This document shows, piece by piece, positions 41,201 through 46,732 of a stretch of DNA of 64,000 nucleotides. The position numbers were made by a program, and so were the translations under genes. Under the pieces are notes generated by a model that did not search any database, was not told the DNA's origin, and saw only the letters and a program-made list of their open reading frames with translations. Numbering within the stretch: position 1 is the first letter of the stretch; each line of letters starts with the position of its first letter. Origin of the DNA: Cheiracanthium punctorium (lineage: Eukaryota > Arthropoda > Arachnida > Araneae > Cheiracanthiidae); the NCBI GenBank assembly GCA_038373885.1, contig JAWZYV010002577.1, positions 62,001 through 126,000 of the forward strand. The letters are read 5' to 3'.

Positions 41201-41808
41201 TTTTACAATAACAGATTTAAATTTTCAAATGACTACTTTATTTAAATTCAACTTCAGATTATCTTTTGAAATTATTAATAATTATCATAAAAAAGGGAAA
41301 GAACGTAAGTTTATTTTAGTTAATTGTGTGATTGTTTATAAGTAATTTTTATGTAAGGTAAAAATTGCACACATACATGTATAGATATATCTGATTCTGA
41401 TGATATAGTTTTTTTTACCTATGGGGTATGTCATTTTCGCAGTAATACTATTGGTGTTTTACTTATTAATTATATATATAAATACACACACTTTTAATAA
41501 ATATATAATATTTTAAAGTAGTTTTTACTTAATAATTTATGTTAAAAACTTTTATGCAATTTAAACAACAATTTAGTTAATCAAAGCTTATTAACATTAA
41601 AAGTGCATTAATCATATTTTACCAACATCTATGCTTCCGTTTGAGGAACCAGCATCAGCGATATGGAAAAATATTTGGTCTGTAAATAAATATATGTGAA
41701 CATAAATAGATTATGATCAAAGGTGCTATATTTTAAAAGTAAATAAATGTAACATTTTAAATCTGTTATAGCTTTAAACTTACAAGCCAAGAATAAAAGA
41801 AATAACAT
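8137..41808 (-). CDS. B3GLCT: Beta-1,3-glucosyltransferase (B3GLCT-like, GT31), 12 exons
   Basis: B3GLCT transfers glucose in beta-1,3 linkage onto O-fucose on thrombospondin type-1 repeats in the ER lumen, following POFUT2. Exons in coding order: 41808-41784 (tentative), 37722-37628, 34309-34230, 32907-32805, 32711-32584, 29406-29346, 18396-18277, 16227-16158, 15251-15041, 12749-12627, 9227-9086, 8280-8137. All junctions are GT-AG and every phase matches, giving 1302 nt, or 433 residues plus stop (human about 498). The N-terminal half aligns with the human non-catalytic region ([18 protein letters not shown]). The catalytic half has the metal-binding DDD at 292-294, GERYGYG, an ITGGGG loop, [10 protein letters not shown] and ISFHKHW. 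The last four residues, HNEL, are KDEL-like. Introns range from 93 bp to 10.9 kb and carry many mobile elements. It diverges from eEFSec. Confidence 0.93.
8775..9000 (-). repeat. tRNA-derived SINE, copy A
   Basis: Read on the minus strand, a tRNA-like head has an A-box-like TGGCCGAGCACATAGC and a B-box-like GGTTACATCC. A body follows with GGAGTTTTCAATGGTTTTC, GTTAGGATCCCTTAG and a C-rich segment. The body matches the SINE at about 63,027-63,268 base for base over long stretches with scattered differences. It sits in the last intron of the glucosyltransferase gene. Confidence 0.8.
9086..9227 (-). CDS. B3GLCT: B3GLCT-like exon 11
   Basis: Acceptor CTTTCAG and donor CAG|GTAAT. One base completes the Gly codon of exon 10, followed by 47 residues starting MIFSHPVV, with the conserved [10 protein letters not shown] and ending SPYFHQ. 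This matches the conserved catalytic-domain segment APDDMVLGMC of the family. Confidence 0.95.
10440..11650 (-). pseudogene. Degenerate copy of an uncharacterised multicopy ORF family
   Basis: The minus strand holds a broken protein in several frames. The longest open piece (11317 down to 11063) includes [20 protein letters not shown] and then [13 protein letters not shown]. Upstream pieces are serine- and acid-rich, and downstream pieces include a leucine-rich segment. I recall proteins with a GAYHxARWMAKAIYxLKI signature as multicopy, probably transposon-linked, in arthropod and cnidarian genomes, but I cannot name the family or its function. Many stops and frameshifts show it is dead. It lies in B3GLCT intron 10 on the same strand as the host gene. 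Confidence 0.5.
12172..12574. mobile_element. mariner-type MITE (403 bp)
   Basis: Terminal inverted repeats begin TTAGGTTGTAACGAAAGTTT on the left. The right end, read in reverse complement, is TCAGGTTGTAACGAAAGTTT. TA dinucleotides flank both sides (12170-12171 and 12575-12576), as expected for Tc1/mariner. No transposase frame is present. Its edge is 52 bases from the exon 10 splice donor. Confidence 0.88.
12627..12749 (-). CDS. B3GLCT: B3GLCT-like exon 10
   Basis: Acceptor TTTAG|C and donor GG|GTATGT. The first base completes a Ser codon begun by exon 9. Forty codons follow, including LLTCYNAS (a possible N-glycosylation sequon), [10 protein letters not shown] and YDYITGGG. The last two bases begin a Gly finished in exon 11. 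Matches human LGERYGYG and YITGGGG. Confidence 0.95.
14262..14525. repeat. Intragenic duplication containing a dead partial exon 8
   Basis: This segment is a diverged direct copy of about 15955-16190. The minus-strand bases at about 14490-14520 resemble the end of exon 8 plus its donor (GTATATG in place of GTATGTG), but the codons are not preserved. Two A-runs were inserted into it. It is a pseudo-exon relic. Confidence 0.75.
14547..15006. mobile_element. MITE with CAGGGTGnTCATAAAAAA termini (460 bp)
   Basis: The left end is CAGGGTGCTCATAAAAAA and the right end, reverse-complemented, is CAGGGTGGTCATAAAAAA. Both flanks are TATA-rich, so the target duplication is uncertain. It has no coding capacity and lies 34 bases from the exon 9 donor. 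Confidence 0.85.
15041..15251 (-). CDS. B3GLCT: B3GLCT-like exon 9 (DDD catalytic motif)
   Basis: Acceptor TTATAG|TT and donor AG|GTGACT. The exon encodes PVVKNTWG, then an acidic stretch, then [10 protein letters not shown], and ends [11 protein letters not shown] plus a split Ser. The DDD triplet is the GT31 metal/donor-binding motif. It matches human PIVKQTWE and WLVIVDDDTLIS. Confidence 0.96.
15252..16157. other. B3GLCT intron 8
   Basis: AT-rich. Its upstream end (from about 15955) is the source of the 14262-14525 duplication. I see nothing else recognisable. Confidence 0.6.
16158..16227 (-). CDS. B3GLCT: B3GLCT-like exon 8
   Basis: Acceptor TTACAG|GG and donor A|GTATGT. It encodes 23 residues from GVPESSDK through [13 protein letters not shown], plus one base of the following Ile. 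This matches human VAVKTCKKFHGDRIP. The exon was too short for a standard ORF listing and was found by matching phase and motif. Confidence 0.93.
16228..18276. other. B3GLCT intron 7
   Basis: AT-rich, with a homopolymeric C/T/G patch at about 16694-16720 and the CAGGGTGTCCC-type MITE at 17284-17965. No gene seen. Confidence 0.6.
17284..17965. mobile_element. MITE of the CAGGGTGTCCCAAAAA family, copy 1 (3' truncated)
   Basis: It starts CAGGGTGTCCCAAAAA and contains AGATAAGTGGGC near the left and GCCCACTTATTTCT near the right, so the whole element is a long imperfect inverted repeat. It aligns over its length with the copy at 60844-62049. The outermost right terminus is missing. Confidence 0.85.
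18277..18396 (-). CDS. B3GLCT: B3GLCT-like exon 7
   Basis: Acceptor TTATAG|TT and donor TGT|GTAATT. It holds 40 whole codons starting [11 protein letters not shown] and ending HFPDC. It corresponds to human ALYIWDKGGG through the cysteine-containing segment before the catalytic domain. Three cysteines are kept. Confidence 0.93.
18775..20102 (+). mobile_element. Penelope-like retroelement copy 2, 5'-truncated and inactivated
   Basis: RT motif A ([12 protein letters not shown]) and motif B ([11 protein letters not shown]) are in the first open part (to 19059). A TAG interrupts the frame there, and another stop and a frameshift follow before 19413. The last open part (19413-20102) carries the GIY-YIG endonuclease ([15 protein letters not shown]). 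The RT motif C reads RYVNDIF instead of YVDD, so a catalytic aspartate is lost. The 5' end is truncated near 18775, inside RT. It sits in the 10.9-kb intron of the glucosyltransferase, antisense to it, and is clearly diverged from the copies at the left end of the window. Confidence 0.92.
20103..21480. other. B3GLCT intron 6, unrecognised part
   Basis: AT-rich DNA with no coding or repeat signature that I can name. Confidence 0.5.
22270..25609. mobile_element. Non-autonomous hAT-like element (3.3 kb) with 8-bp TSD
   Basis: CCCCCGAG is duplicated exactly on both sides (22262-22269 and 25610-25617). The termini are CAGTGGTGGG on the left and, reverse-complemented, CAGGGCTGGG on the right. Both ends carry dense arrays of CTAC/GTAGC motifs (22285-22395 and 25460-25600), plausibly transposase-binding subterminal repeats. 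The middle contains a degenerate tandem repeat of roughly 170 bp (23880-24660). I found no transposase. Confidence 0.88.
23880..24660. repeat. Degenerate ~170-bp tandem repeat inside the hAT-like element
   Basis: At least four imperfect units share the order T-run, GAGATATGAAGGATAT, AAAAAC, TTTTGnCTCC/CCCC, AAAATC and ATTTTAAAACAAAA. The G-run at about 24705-24717 follows. Confidence 0.55.
26894..27424. other. B3GLCT intron 6 between the two Helentron-like elements
   Basis: AT-rich with a short TGTG repeat near 27028. Nothing further recognised. Confidence 0.5.
27425..28764 (+). mobile_element. Helentron/Helitron-like element, second copy (1.3 kb)
   Basis: It starts with TC after an A and shares the 5' 650 bp and the 3' 420 bp with the element at 21481-26893. 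The 3' signature GGGCAACGCCGGGCCACG is intact, but the final CTAG reads CTAT and runs into a TA microsatellite. It carries TGCAGCGGGA blocks and an internal segment (about 28104-28230, with GGTGACCATATGTCC) absent from the first copy. No replicase is encoded. Confidence 0.78.
28780..29215. mobile_element. Foldback MITE (long imperfect inverted repeat)
   Basis: The left end reads GGTTATAATCAAACTTCCCC and the right end, reverse-complemented, CGTTATAATTATATTTCCCC. Inner pairs such as TGCCCGATAGGTGGCATTTT against AAAGTGCCACCTAGCAGA show that symmetry extends through the element. No coding sequence. Exact ends are approximate. Confidence 0.7.
29346..29406 (-). CDS. B3GLCT: B3GLCT-like exon 6
   Basis: Acceptor TTTTAG|A and donor GAG|GTATGA. 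One base finishes an Arg codon, then 20 residues [20 protein letters not shown] follow. It aligns with human LVNKLTKRLK and FTIDLKHE. The short length hides it from simple ORF calling. Confidence 0.92.
29672..29980 (-). mobile_element. Helentron-like 3' end fragment
   Basis: CTAGCTGCATACCTGTTTTC with CTGCACGGTA following matches the terminus at 54620 (CTAGCTGCGTGCCCGTTCTC). Similarity continues weakly for about 250 bases. The other end was not found. Confidence 0.55.
30025..32290. repeat. Tandem duplication, two units of about 0.8-1.1 kb
   Basis: Unit 1 (30025 to about 31120) and unit 2 (31468 to about 32265) both start TTTAACAACTTAAGTGGCAA and align in order, including AACAAAAAATATnTTAGACA and GTTTCCAGTAAAAGAAACTT. 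Unit 1 holds a 395-bp insertion that unit 2 lacks. No coding function is visible. Confidence 0.85.
30530..30924. mobile_element. Small hAT-like element with paralogous empty site
   Basis: Termini are CAGAGGTATAGCCAGG and, reverse-complemented, CAGTAGCATAGCCAGG. Flanking 8-mers are GTACTAAT and GTATTAAT. The second tandem unit shows the uninterrupted site GTATTAAT near 31975, directly confirming an insertion with 8-bp target duplication. Confidence 0.88.
32584..32711 (-). CDS. B3GLCT: B3GLCT-like exon 5
   Basis: Acceptor TTTTAG|GA and donor AG|GTAAAT. It encodes 42 residues from [12 protein letters not shown] through [10 protein letters not shown] and YPHFSSGFF, plus two bases of Arg. It matches human GKALHDEEATIIHHYAF and YPDFAAGWAL. 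Confidence 0.95.
32805..32907 (-). CDS. B3GLCT: B3GLCT-like exon 4
   Basis: Acceptor TTCTAG|A and donor CAG|GTAACT. It encodes [14 protein letters not shown] and ends KKYNLSQ. It matches human SSWIFFCEEETRI. The following intron is only 93 bp, the shortest in the gene. Confidence 0.94.
34230..34309 (-). CDS. B3GLCT: B3GLCT-like exon 3
   Basis: Acceptor TTTTAG|TT and donor AA|GTAACT. Twenty-six codons run from [11 protein letters not shown] to [12 protein letters not shown], plus two bases of Lys. GHWTIFTLL matches human GAWTILPLL. Phase 2 agrees with exon 4. Confidence 0.88.
34310..37627. other. B3GLCT intron 2
   Basis: Apart from the hAT-like element at 35360-37299 this is AT-rich DNA without recognisable genes. 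A 7-G run lies near 34895. Confidence 0.55.
35360..37299. mobile_element. Non-autonomous hAT-like element (1.9 kb)
   Basis: Both termini read CAGGGATGTTAA (right end reverse-complemented), an Ac-like hAT terminus. GTATATG flanks it on both sides (35353-35359 and 37300-37306), 7 of the expected 8 bp. The left end has tandem TTTGGGAGCA/CGGGAGCAG units (35388-35515), and the right end a repeated GCGCAGTTCGGCGCA unit (37130-37260). A GT run lies at about 35780-35795. No transposase seen. Confidence 0.8.
37628..37722 (-). CDS. B3GLCT: B3GLCT-like exon 2
   Basis: Acceptor TTTTTTAG|GT and donor CAA|GTAAGT. Two bases complete the codon begun by exon 1, then 31 residues run from [13 protein letters not shown] to NQASSISQ. 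It aligns with human FVIQSQSNSFHAKR and ILKQAADLTQ. The donor lies well before the end of the longer open frame. Confidence 0.87.
39340..39764 (+). pseudogene. Partial copy of a multicopy arthropod gene family (FHQDI/LAEYCW family)
   Basis: A frameshifted reading shows [22 protein letters not shown], then an open segment with [45 protein letters not shown] and MLAEYCWSV. The same order recurs in the broken copy at 52240-53690. I remember such proteins as abundant, unnamed predictions in arthropod genomes. Their function is unknown, and I do not assign one. The piece covers only the C-terminal part of the family and has at least one frameshift near 39470, so it is non-functional. Confidence 0.65.
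40653..40828. mobile_element. MITE, GGTACTTA family, copy 1
   Basis: Inverted ends GGTACTTATGTATTATCCTG and CAGGATAATACATAAGTACC. The interior shares GTTGCCAATTGTATTCCAAA and CGGCATTTATCTTG with three other copies in the window. Confidence 0.85.
41784..41808 (-). CDS. B3GLCT: B3GLCT-like exon 1 (tentative start, short signal peptide)
   Basis: The first in-frame ATG at 41808 encodes MLFLLFLA and then donor T|GTAAGT. The phase exactly completes TGT with exon 2, giving a hydrophobic N-terminus suitable as a signal peptide. The open frame upstream of this ATG begins with TTG at 41853 and has an in-frame stop near 41874, so no earlier Met exists. A five-codon upstream ORF precedes it. The leader is much shorter than the human one, and the h-region would overlap the first strand of the mature fold, so the true first exon may lie elsewhere. 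Confidence 0.45.
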
Positions 41809-42505
41809 TATTAAGCAATCTACTGACACATTTTCATCGTATTTATTATACAAAGAAAACTTTCGACTTTAAAAAGCAGAGTTAGGCTTCGCAAGTACAA
41901 AAATATTAGAAAATAGCGTCTTTAGAATGTTTAATACAAAGTTTTTGCACATTTGTTTAATTGATTTTTGATTTAAGCGGTTTTTTACATTTGTTTAATT
42001 TTTTCCGAATACAGAGTTTGTTTACATTTATCCTATAAGCACAAGGTTGAGTTGTAGAAAAGATCGAAGAAAAAAACATTTTTCAGACTAAAAAAAAAAG
42101 TTAAAATTATAACTAGAATGAAATATCAATTATAATTTTTTTAGATCACAATTGAGTCATTTCGTGTTTTCAATTTTCTATTTGCTTTTGGAAAATCGTG
42201 TATTCTAGCTGTGTTCTTCAACTCAGCTCTATCGTGCCTTTCGGCTAGCAGACTGTGTTTACATCACGTGTTATGTTTAAAAGGTTTATGTTGCATAATT
42301 TTAAAGGAAATTGTTTTTTAAAAAAAAAAGAACTAGAGTTTTTATTTTCTAAAACTCAAAGGCGGTTAATCAAAAAAAAAAAAAAAAAAAATATCTTCCG
42401 GTAAAGGTCAGCATAATTCCTGTATTTATTATATAAAGTATCATTTTTATATGAGCAGGATCACAGCAGTATTGTGTTTCATATTCCATTTAAGCATAAT
42501 CAATA
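41809..42505. promoter_or_regulatory. Probable bidirectional promoter between B3GLCT-like gene and eEFSec
   Basis: The two coding regions start in opposite directions about 0.7 kb apart. The spacer contains a CACGTG E-box at 42265-42270 and an ETS-type CTTCCGG at 42395-42401, both common in housekeeping promoters, plus long A-runs. No TATA box stands out in either direction. If B3GLCT exon 1 is elsewhere, this region would serve eEFSec only. Confidence 0.5.
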
Positions 42506-44173
42506 ATGGCTAGTCCTATTTTAAATTTCAATGTTGGCGTTCTTGGACATATTGACAGTGGTAAAACTTCTCTGTCAAAAGCCTTAAGTACCATTGCATC
42601 GACTGCATCTTTTGACAAAAATCCACAGAGTCAAGAACGAGGAATAACTCTTGATTTAGGATTTTCATCCTTTACCGTTGATGTTCCAGATCACATTAAA
42701 TCCAAGAATGACCTCTACCATAGCGTGCAGTACACACTAGTAGATTGCCCTGGTCATGCGTCTCTCATTAAAACAATTATTGGTGGTGCTCAAATTATAG
42801 ATTTAATGATGTTGGTAGTAGATGTTACAAAAGGAATCCAGACTCAGACTGCAGAATGTTTGGTTTTGGGTGAAATTACATGTCCTCACATGATTGTTGT
42901 ATTGAATAAAATAGATTTAATTCCCGAAGAAAAAAGAGAAGTTTCAATCCAAAAAATGACCAAGAAAATTTTGAAAACTCTAGAAAGAACCAGATTTAAA
43001 GATTCAACTATTATCCCTGTATCAGCTCATCCAAGTTCAGACGATTCCCAAATAAAGCCCATTGGAATAGACAGTTTAATCGAAGTGATTAAAGAACATA
43101 CGTATATTCCAGAACGTTCAGACGAGGGACCATTTGTGTTTGCCATAGATCATTGTTTTGCTATTAAAGGTCAAGGCACTGTTATGACTGGTACTGTAAT
43201 TCAAGGTTCAGTCTCCCTGTCTGATGTTATAGAAATCCCTGTTGCCAAAATCACTAGAAAAGTTAAAAGTATCCAAATGTTTAGAAAACCTATCAGCAAA
43301 GCTATACAAGGTGATAGAGTTGGTATCTGTGTAACTCAGTTTGATCCGAAAGTTCTTGAAAGAGGTGCTGCCTGCACTCCTGGGTATATGGACACTGTTG
43401 ATACAGCTGTTGCAAGTGTTTCAAAAATTCCTTATTTCAAAGGAAAATGCTCATCCAATTCAAAATTTCATGTCAGCATTATGCATGACACCGTCAGTGC
43501 AAAGTGCACATTCTTTGCCGATATGAGCCCAGATAAAAGGCAAGAAAATTGCAGCAAGGCTTTTAATTTTGATCGTGATTACATTTTCCTCGAACAGATA
43601 TCCGAAGCAGCAGAATCCAGCATATCCGACAATTTGAAATCTGCTGAATTGTATGTATTGCTTCAGTTTGAAAAGGCAGTTATTTTAAGTAAGGATATAT
43701 ACATAGCCTCAAAACTGGACACAGACATTCATGCGAACATGTGTCGTCTGGCATTCCATGGTAAAATACTTTCCATCGCTTTGTGCAAACAAAACAGCAA
43801 TTTCCTGCCATCAGTAAAAGTGTACAAAGAAAAAATGAAAGAAGGTGTTGTGGAGAGGATGGTCAATGATTATCAAGTAATCGTGAAGGATTTGTTTAAA
43901 AAAGAATCAAACATTCAGGTATTTTCAAATTACAAGGTGACTCTTTCGACTGGCGAAGAAGGAATCATTGAAGGCTCCTTTGGACAAAGCGGTAAAATAA
44001 ATGTCAGAATACCCCATGGATTGTCTGAAAAAGCACTCTCTTGCTTAAAAAGTGTAAAAAAGAGTAAACATGAACGTAAAGAAGAAGCAGAGAAAAATGA
44101 AACAGTTACGGTTTCATTAAAGTTCAGGAAATACATTTTTGACACTAAGAAACAAATTTTTCAACCTAAATAA
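42506..44173 (+). CDS. EEFSEC: Selenocysteine-specific elongation factor eEFSec (intronless)
   Basis: eEFSec is the GTPase that carries Sec-tRNA to the ribosome at UGA codons, working with SBP2 on SECIS elements in selenoprotein mRNAs. The 555-residue frame is uninterrupted (human about 596). The GTPase domain has G1 GHIDSGKT (14-21), G2 RGIT (45-48), G3 DCPGH (80-84) and G4 NKID (134-137). SIIGGAQIIDLMM-type and HCFAIKGQGTVMTGT segments follow, then GDRVGICVTQFDPKVLERG. The C-terminal domain IV keeps DIHANMCRLAFHG, LFKKESNIQVF and SFGQSGK, ending in a basic tail with YIFDTKK. The start has a good context (AATAATGG). No intron interrupts it although its neighbour is split over 34 kb; a retrocopy origin or ancestral intron loss are both possible. 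Confidence 0.97.
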   Translation: MASPILNFNVGVLGHIDSGKTSLSKALSTIASTASFDKNPQSQERGITLDLGFSSFTVDVPDHIKSKNDLYHSVQYTLVDCPGHASLIKTIIGGAQIIDLMMLVVDVTKGIQTQTAECLVLGEITCPHMIVVLNKIDLIPEEKREVSIQKMTKKILKTLERTRFKDSTIIPVSAHPSSDDSQIKPIGIDSLIEVIKEHTYIPERSDEGPFVFAIDHCFAIKGQGTVMTGTVIQGSVSLSDVIEIPVAKITRKVKSIQMFRKPISKAIQGDRVGICVTQFDPKVLERGAACTPGYMDTVDTAVASVSKIPYFKGKCSSNSKFHVSIMHDTVSAKCTFFADMSPDKRQENCSKAFNFDRDYIFLEQISEAAESSISDNLKSAELYVLLQFEKAVILSKDIYIASKLDTDIHANMCRLAFHGKILSIALCKQNSNFLPSVKVYKEKMKEGVVERMVNDYQVIVKDLFKKESNIQVFSNYKVTLSTGEEGIIEGSFGQSGKINVRIPHGLSEKALSCLKSVKKSKHERKEEAEKNETVTVSLKFRKYIFDTKKQIFQPK

Positions 44174-44326
44174 TCTAACAATTGATTATTTTTATTTTTA
44201 AGAGAGCAACTTTCCCATATACTTTCTGACTGAATTTTTTTTCTAGATTTACAGATTAAGGCTGGGACGCAGGGTAGCTCAGTACTTATAAACAAATTGA
44301 AAGTTGCAATGAGCTGTTTGTATAGT

Positions 44327-44332
44327 AATAAA
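44327..44332 (+). terminator. Poly(A) signal candidate for eEFSec
   Basis: AATAAA 154 bases after the stop codon, the first good hexamer downstream. Confidence 0.5.
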
Positions 44333-44412
44333 TATGAACAGGCAATCATTGTCTAAATCATATTAACCACTGATTTACCATTTCTTAAAAATTTTTTGAG
44401 TGCATATATTTA

Positions 44413-44875
44413 CAGTAGAGTGGCGATTATCCGGAATGTCCAAATAACAGGATCAATCAAGGAGGATTTTTTTCCTCTCTCCCGGTCTTCTCCCTCCTCT
44501 CTCCCCCCAAAAAAATTCTACGAAAATCAGTTTTTATCTTCAGTTTCTCTGTAGACGGTCAAAATCACTCCTTTTGTCCCCTGCCCCTCCACTCACTTTC
44601 TTCCGCCCAGTTTCAGCGATTAGAATTTTTCTTTTTCCAAAGAATTAGAGAGAATAGTAATGCGTTTCCTGATTAATTTTCTTTTGACTGTCTTCTTCAC
44701 TGAATTAACACATGGACTCCACAATGGGCGATTTAGTGTATCGGTGATAAAAGTGTGCAGTGAAATTACCTAAAAAAATTGGCTTGGCCATTTTATAAGT
44801 TGTCCAATTATCTGGATTTTTTGTTAACCCGATCGACCTCGGTCCAGATCAATCTGGATAATCGGTGCTCTACTG
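44413..44875. mobile_element. pogo/Tigger-like MITE (463 bp)
   Basis: Left end CAGTAGAGTGGCGATTATCC; right end reverse-complemented CAGTAGAGCACCGATTATCC. The CGATTATCCGGA core is typical of pogo/Tigger termini. TA flanks the left side; the right flank has become CA. No transposase. Confidence 0.85.
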
Positions 44876-45134
44876 CATGTGGTTAAACTTGAATTTTATC
44901 CAAAGTTCATTTCTGTTGATTGTCTCATAACATCTCTCCATCGTCTTTTCAGTTTCGGCTTCCATCGGCTTTTCAGTTTGTTGTTATGTAAGCATGGTTG
45001 TTATTATTTACTTAAAATTTTATTTCTTGTTAACCCCATTTAGCACCAAGGTAAAGGACAATAATATGAAAGGGATTTGACTGTATTTTAATTCCATATA
45101 TACATTTACAATAATTAAAATATAGATAAAAATG

Positions 45135-45306
45135 GGTACTTACACATTATCCCAGCGGTCCGCCAAGACCACCAATTTTTTGCCAAGATAAACGCTGGGC
45201 ACATGAAATTGTTTATGGTTTGGAATACGATTGGCAACAGTTTGCCAGCACATTTGATGAAAAAATAGTTTGTTGGGAATGACTGCTGGGATAATATGTA
45301 AGTACC
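45135..45306. mobile_element. MITE, GGTACTTA family, copy 2
   Basis: Inverted ends GGTACTTACACATTATCCCA and TGGGATAATATGTAAGTACC. The interior is in the opposite orientation to copy 1 (GTTTGGAATACGATTGGCAA). Confidence 0.85.
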
Positions 45307-45665
45307 TAAAAACGTATATAAGGAAAAGTACTTCTTTTTATTTTGTTGAAATTTTGCATAAAATATATTTATTAAACTAACGGTATTCTTTAATCCGGTA
45401 TCCTTTTTCCTCTGCCTGTGCTAGCTTATGGATGTTTTGGAAATTTGCATTCAGTGATATTCAATATAGCAGTGATGTTCAAGTTTTGTGAAGAATATAC
45501 TGAAATGGTTACTAAAATTTTAAAACATTTTATGTTACATGAAAAATATTTAGAAGCTGCAAGTCCATTACATTAAATTATGTTTATATATAATAAATTG
45601 TGCTTTATATGCTTATTCGGCCTTTCATAATAAAAAGGCTTAGCAATACAGTAAAGGGTTAATAT

Positions 45666-46434
45666 CAGGTGTGGCAATAGTGTGGCTTGCGAGCAAACTG
45701 CGTCTCTTGTGAGAGAGTGTATTTTCTTATGCAGATAAAATATATTTATAAAGTAAAGTAAACTAAAACTATGGTAAGTTAAGAAAATTAATATTCTAAA
45801 TGAAAAACATTTTTAAAAAATGGTTCTGATTTTATAAAACAAATCTGTAAAATTTGATTTGCATGTGAATTGTTTTTGAATATTGTCTATCTTAGCCCTT
45901 AATTGTCTCATGTTTGGTTAATGACTCATTGGAGCAGTTCTCATTAGCTCAATTGAATGCTGATCAGATAAAAATAGGCCAATGTTTGATAATTGTTTTT
46001 GATAAGCTTAATTATTGAGTGCAAAGAATATTTTGAAGTACCAAAAACTGAAATCACAGTCATCGGTGCTCTCTCTGTAATTTGGCTATGGATCCATTTT
46101 TTAAAACACTGTAAAACAACCATTAAAAAAAATGGTTGTTTTACAGTGTTTTAAAAAATGGATCCATAGCCAAAATTACTCGTTTTTTATTCGTTTGAAT
46201 CTTCAAGTATTTCTTAAACAACAGTGTATTTCACATACTATTTTTGTCTAGACTATATATTTTTTTCTTTATGCTAATTTTTATAAAAGTAAGAAAAATA
46301 AAAACGTCTTGAGTGCCTCCCCCCCCCACCTTTCTCCAAACATGGTTTATCTTTTTCCTTAAAAAAAAAATCAATTTCTGCAGCTGTAGGATATCTTTTG
46401 TGGCTCTTGGACTATGCGAGTTTGGCCACCCCTG
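45666..46434. mobile_element. Possible hAT-like MITE containing a perfect hairpin
   Basis: Left terminus CAGGTGTGGCAA and right terminus reverse-complemented CAGGGGTGGCCAAAC resemble each other and known hAT-type ends. Flanking 8-mers do not match, so support is limited. The 44-bp hairpin lies inside. Confidence 0.4.
46081..46174. repeat. Perfect 44-bp inverted repeat with 6-base loop
   Basis: 46081-46124 and 46131-46174 are exact reverse complements separated by AAAAAA. The symmetry continues outward with a single indel. Each arm contains the GGATCC palindrome. It could form a strong cruciform or RNA hairpin. Confidence 0.95.
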
Positions 46435-46700
46435 GTACATTGAGTAATAGATTACTACTACGAATCTACAGTGTAATTAATAATACAGTATATTCTTATA
46501 AATTTATGTTTTAATAATTTGAAAATCATAATTATCGTCTTTAATATTTTTGTGGAAAATCAAGAACAATTCATTTTGGGATGTACCCCTTTACATTTCT
46601 TACTATCAATGTGCTGTTCATAATAGAGTGAATACACCTATACCAGTGATAGTGATGGTAAACCTGTGGTTAACACAAATCACATATTTTCAGTCATTGA

Positions 46701-46732
<32 letters not shown>

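Larger units (their letters stand above)
37723..41783. other. B3GLCT intron 1
   Basis: Contains the multicopy-gene relic at 39340-39764 and the MITE at 40653-40828. The rest is AT-rich and unrecognised. If the proposed exon 1 is wrong, the true first exon may be in here or upstream. Confidence 0.55.

Noticed and set aside
41629..41853. A 74-codon minus-strand frame starting at 41853
   Set aside because: The first codon is TTG, not ATG, and a strong splice donor at 41783 cuts it; only 41808-41784 was kept as tentative exon 1.
43341..44145. Shorter frames overlapping eEFSec
   Set aside because: Shadow frames of the eEFSec coding sequence.
46081..46174. microRNA precursor or SECIS element downstream of eEFSec
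   Set aside because: Perfect 44-bp pairing is unlike a typical miRNA precursor, SECIS motifs are absent, and eEFSec mRNA itself is not a selenoprotein message.
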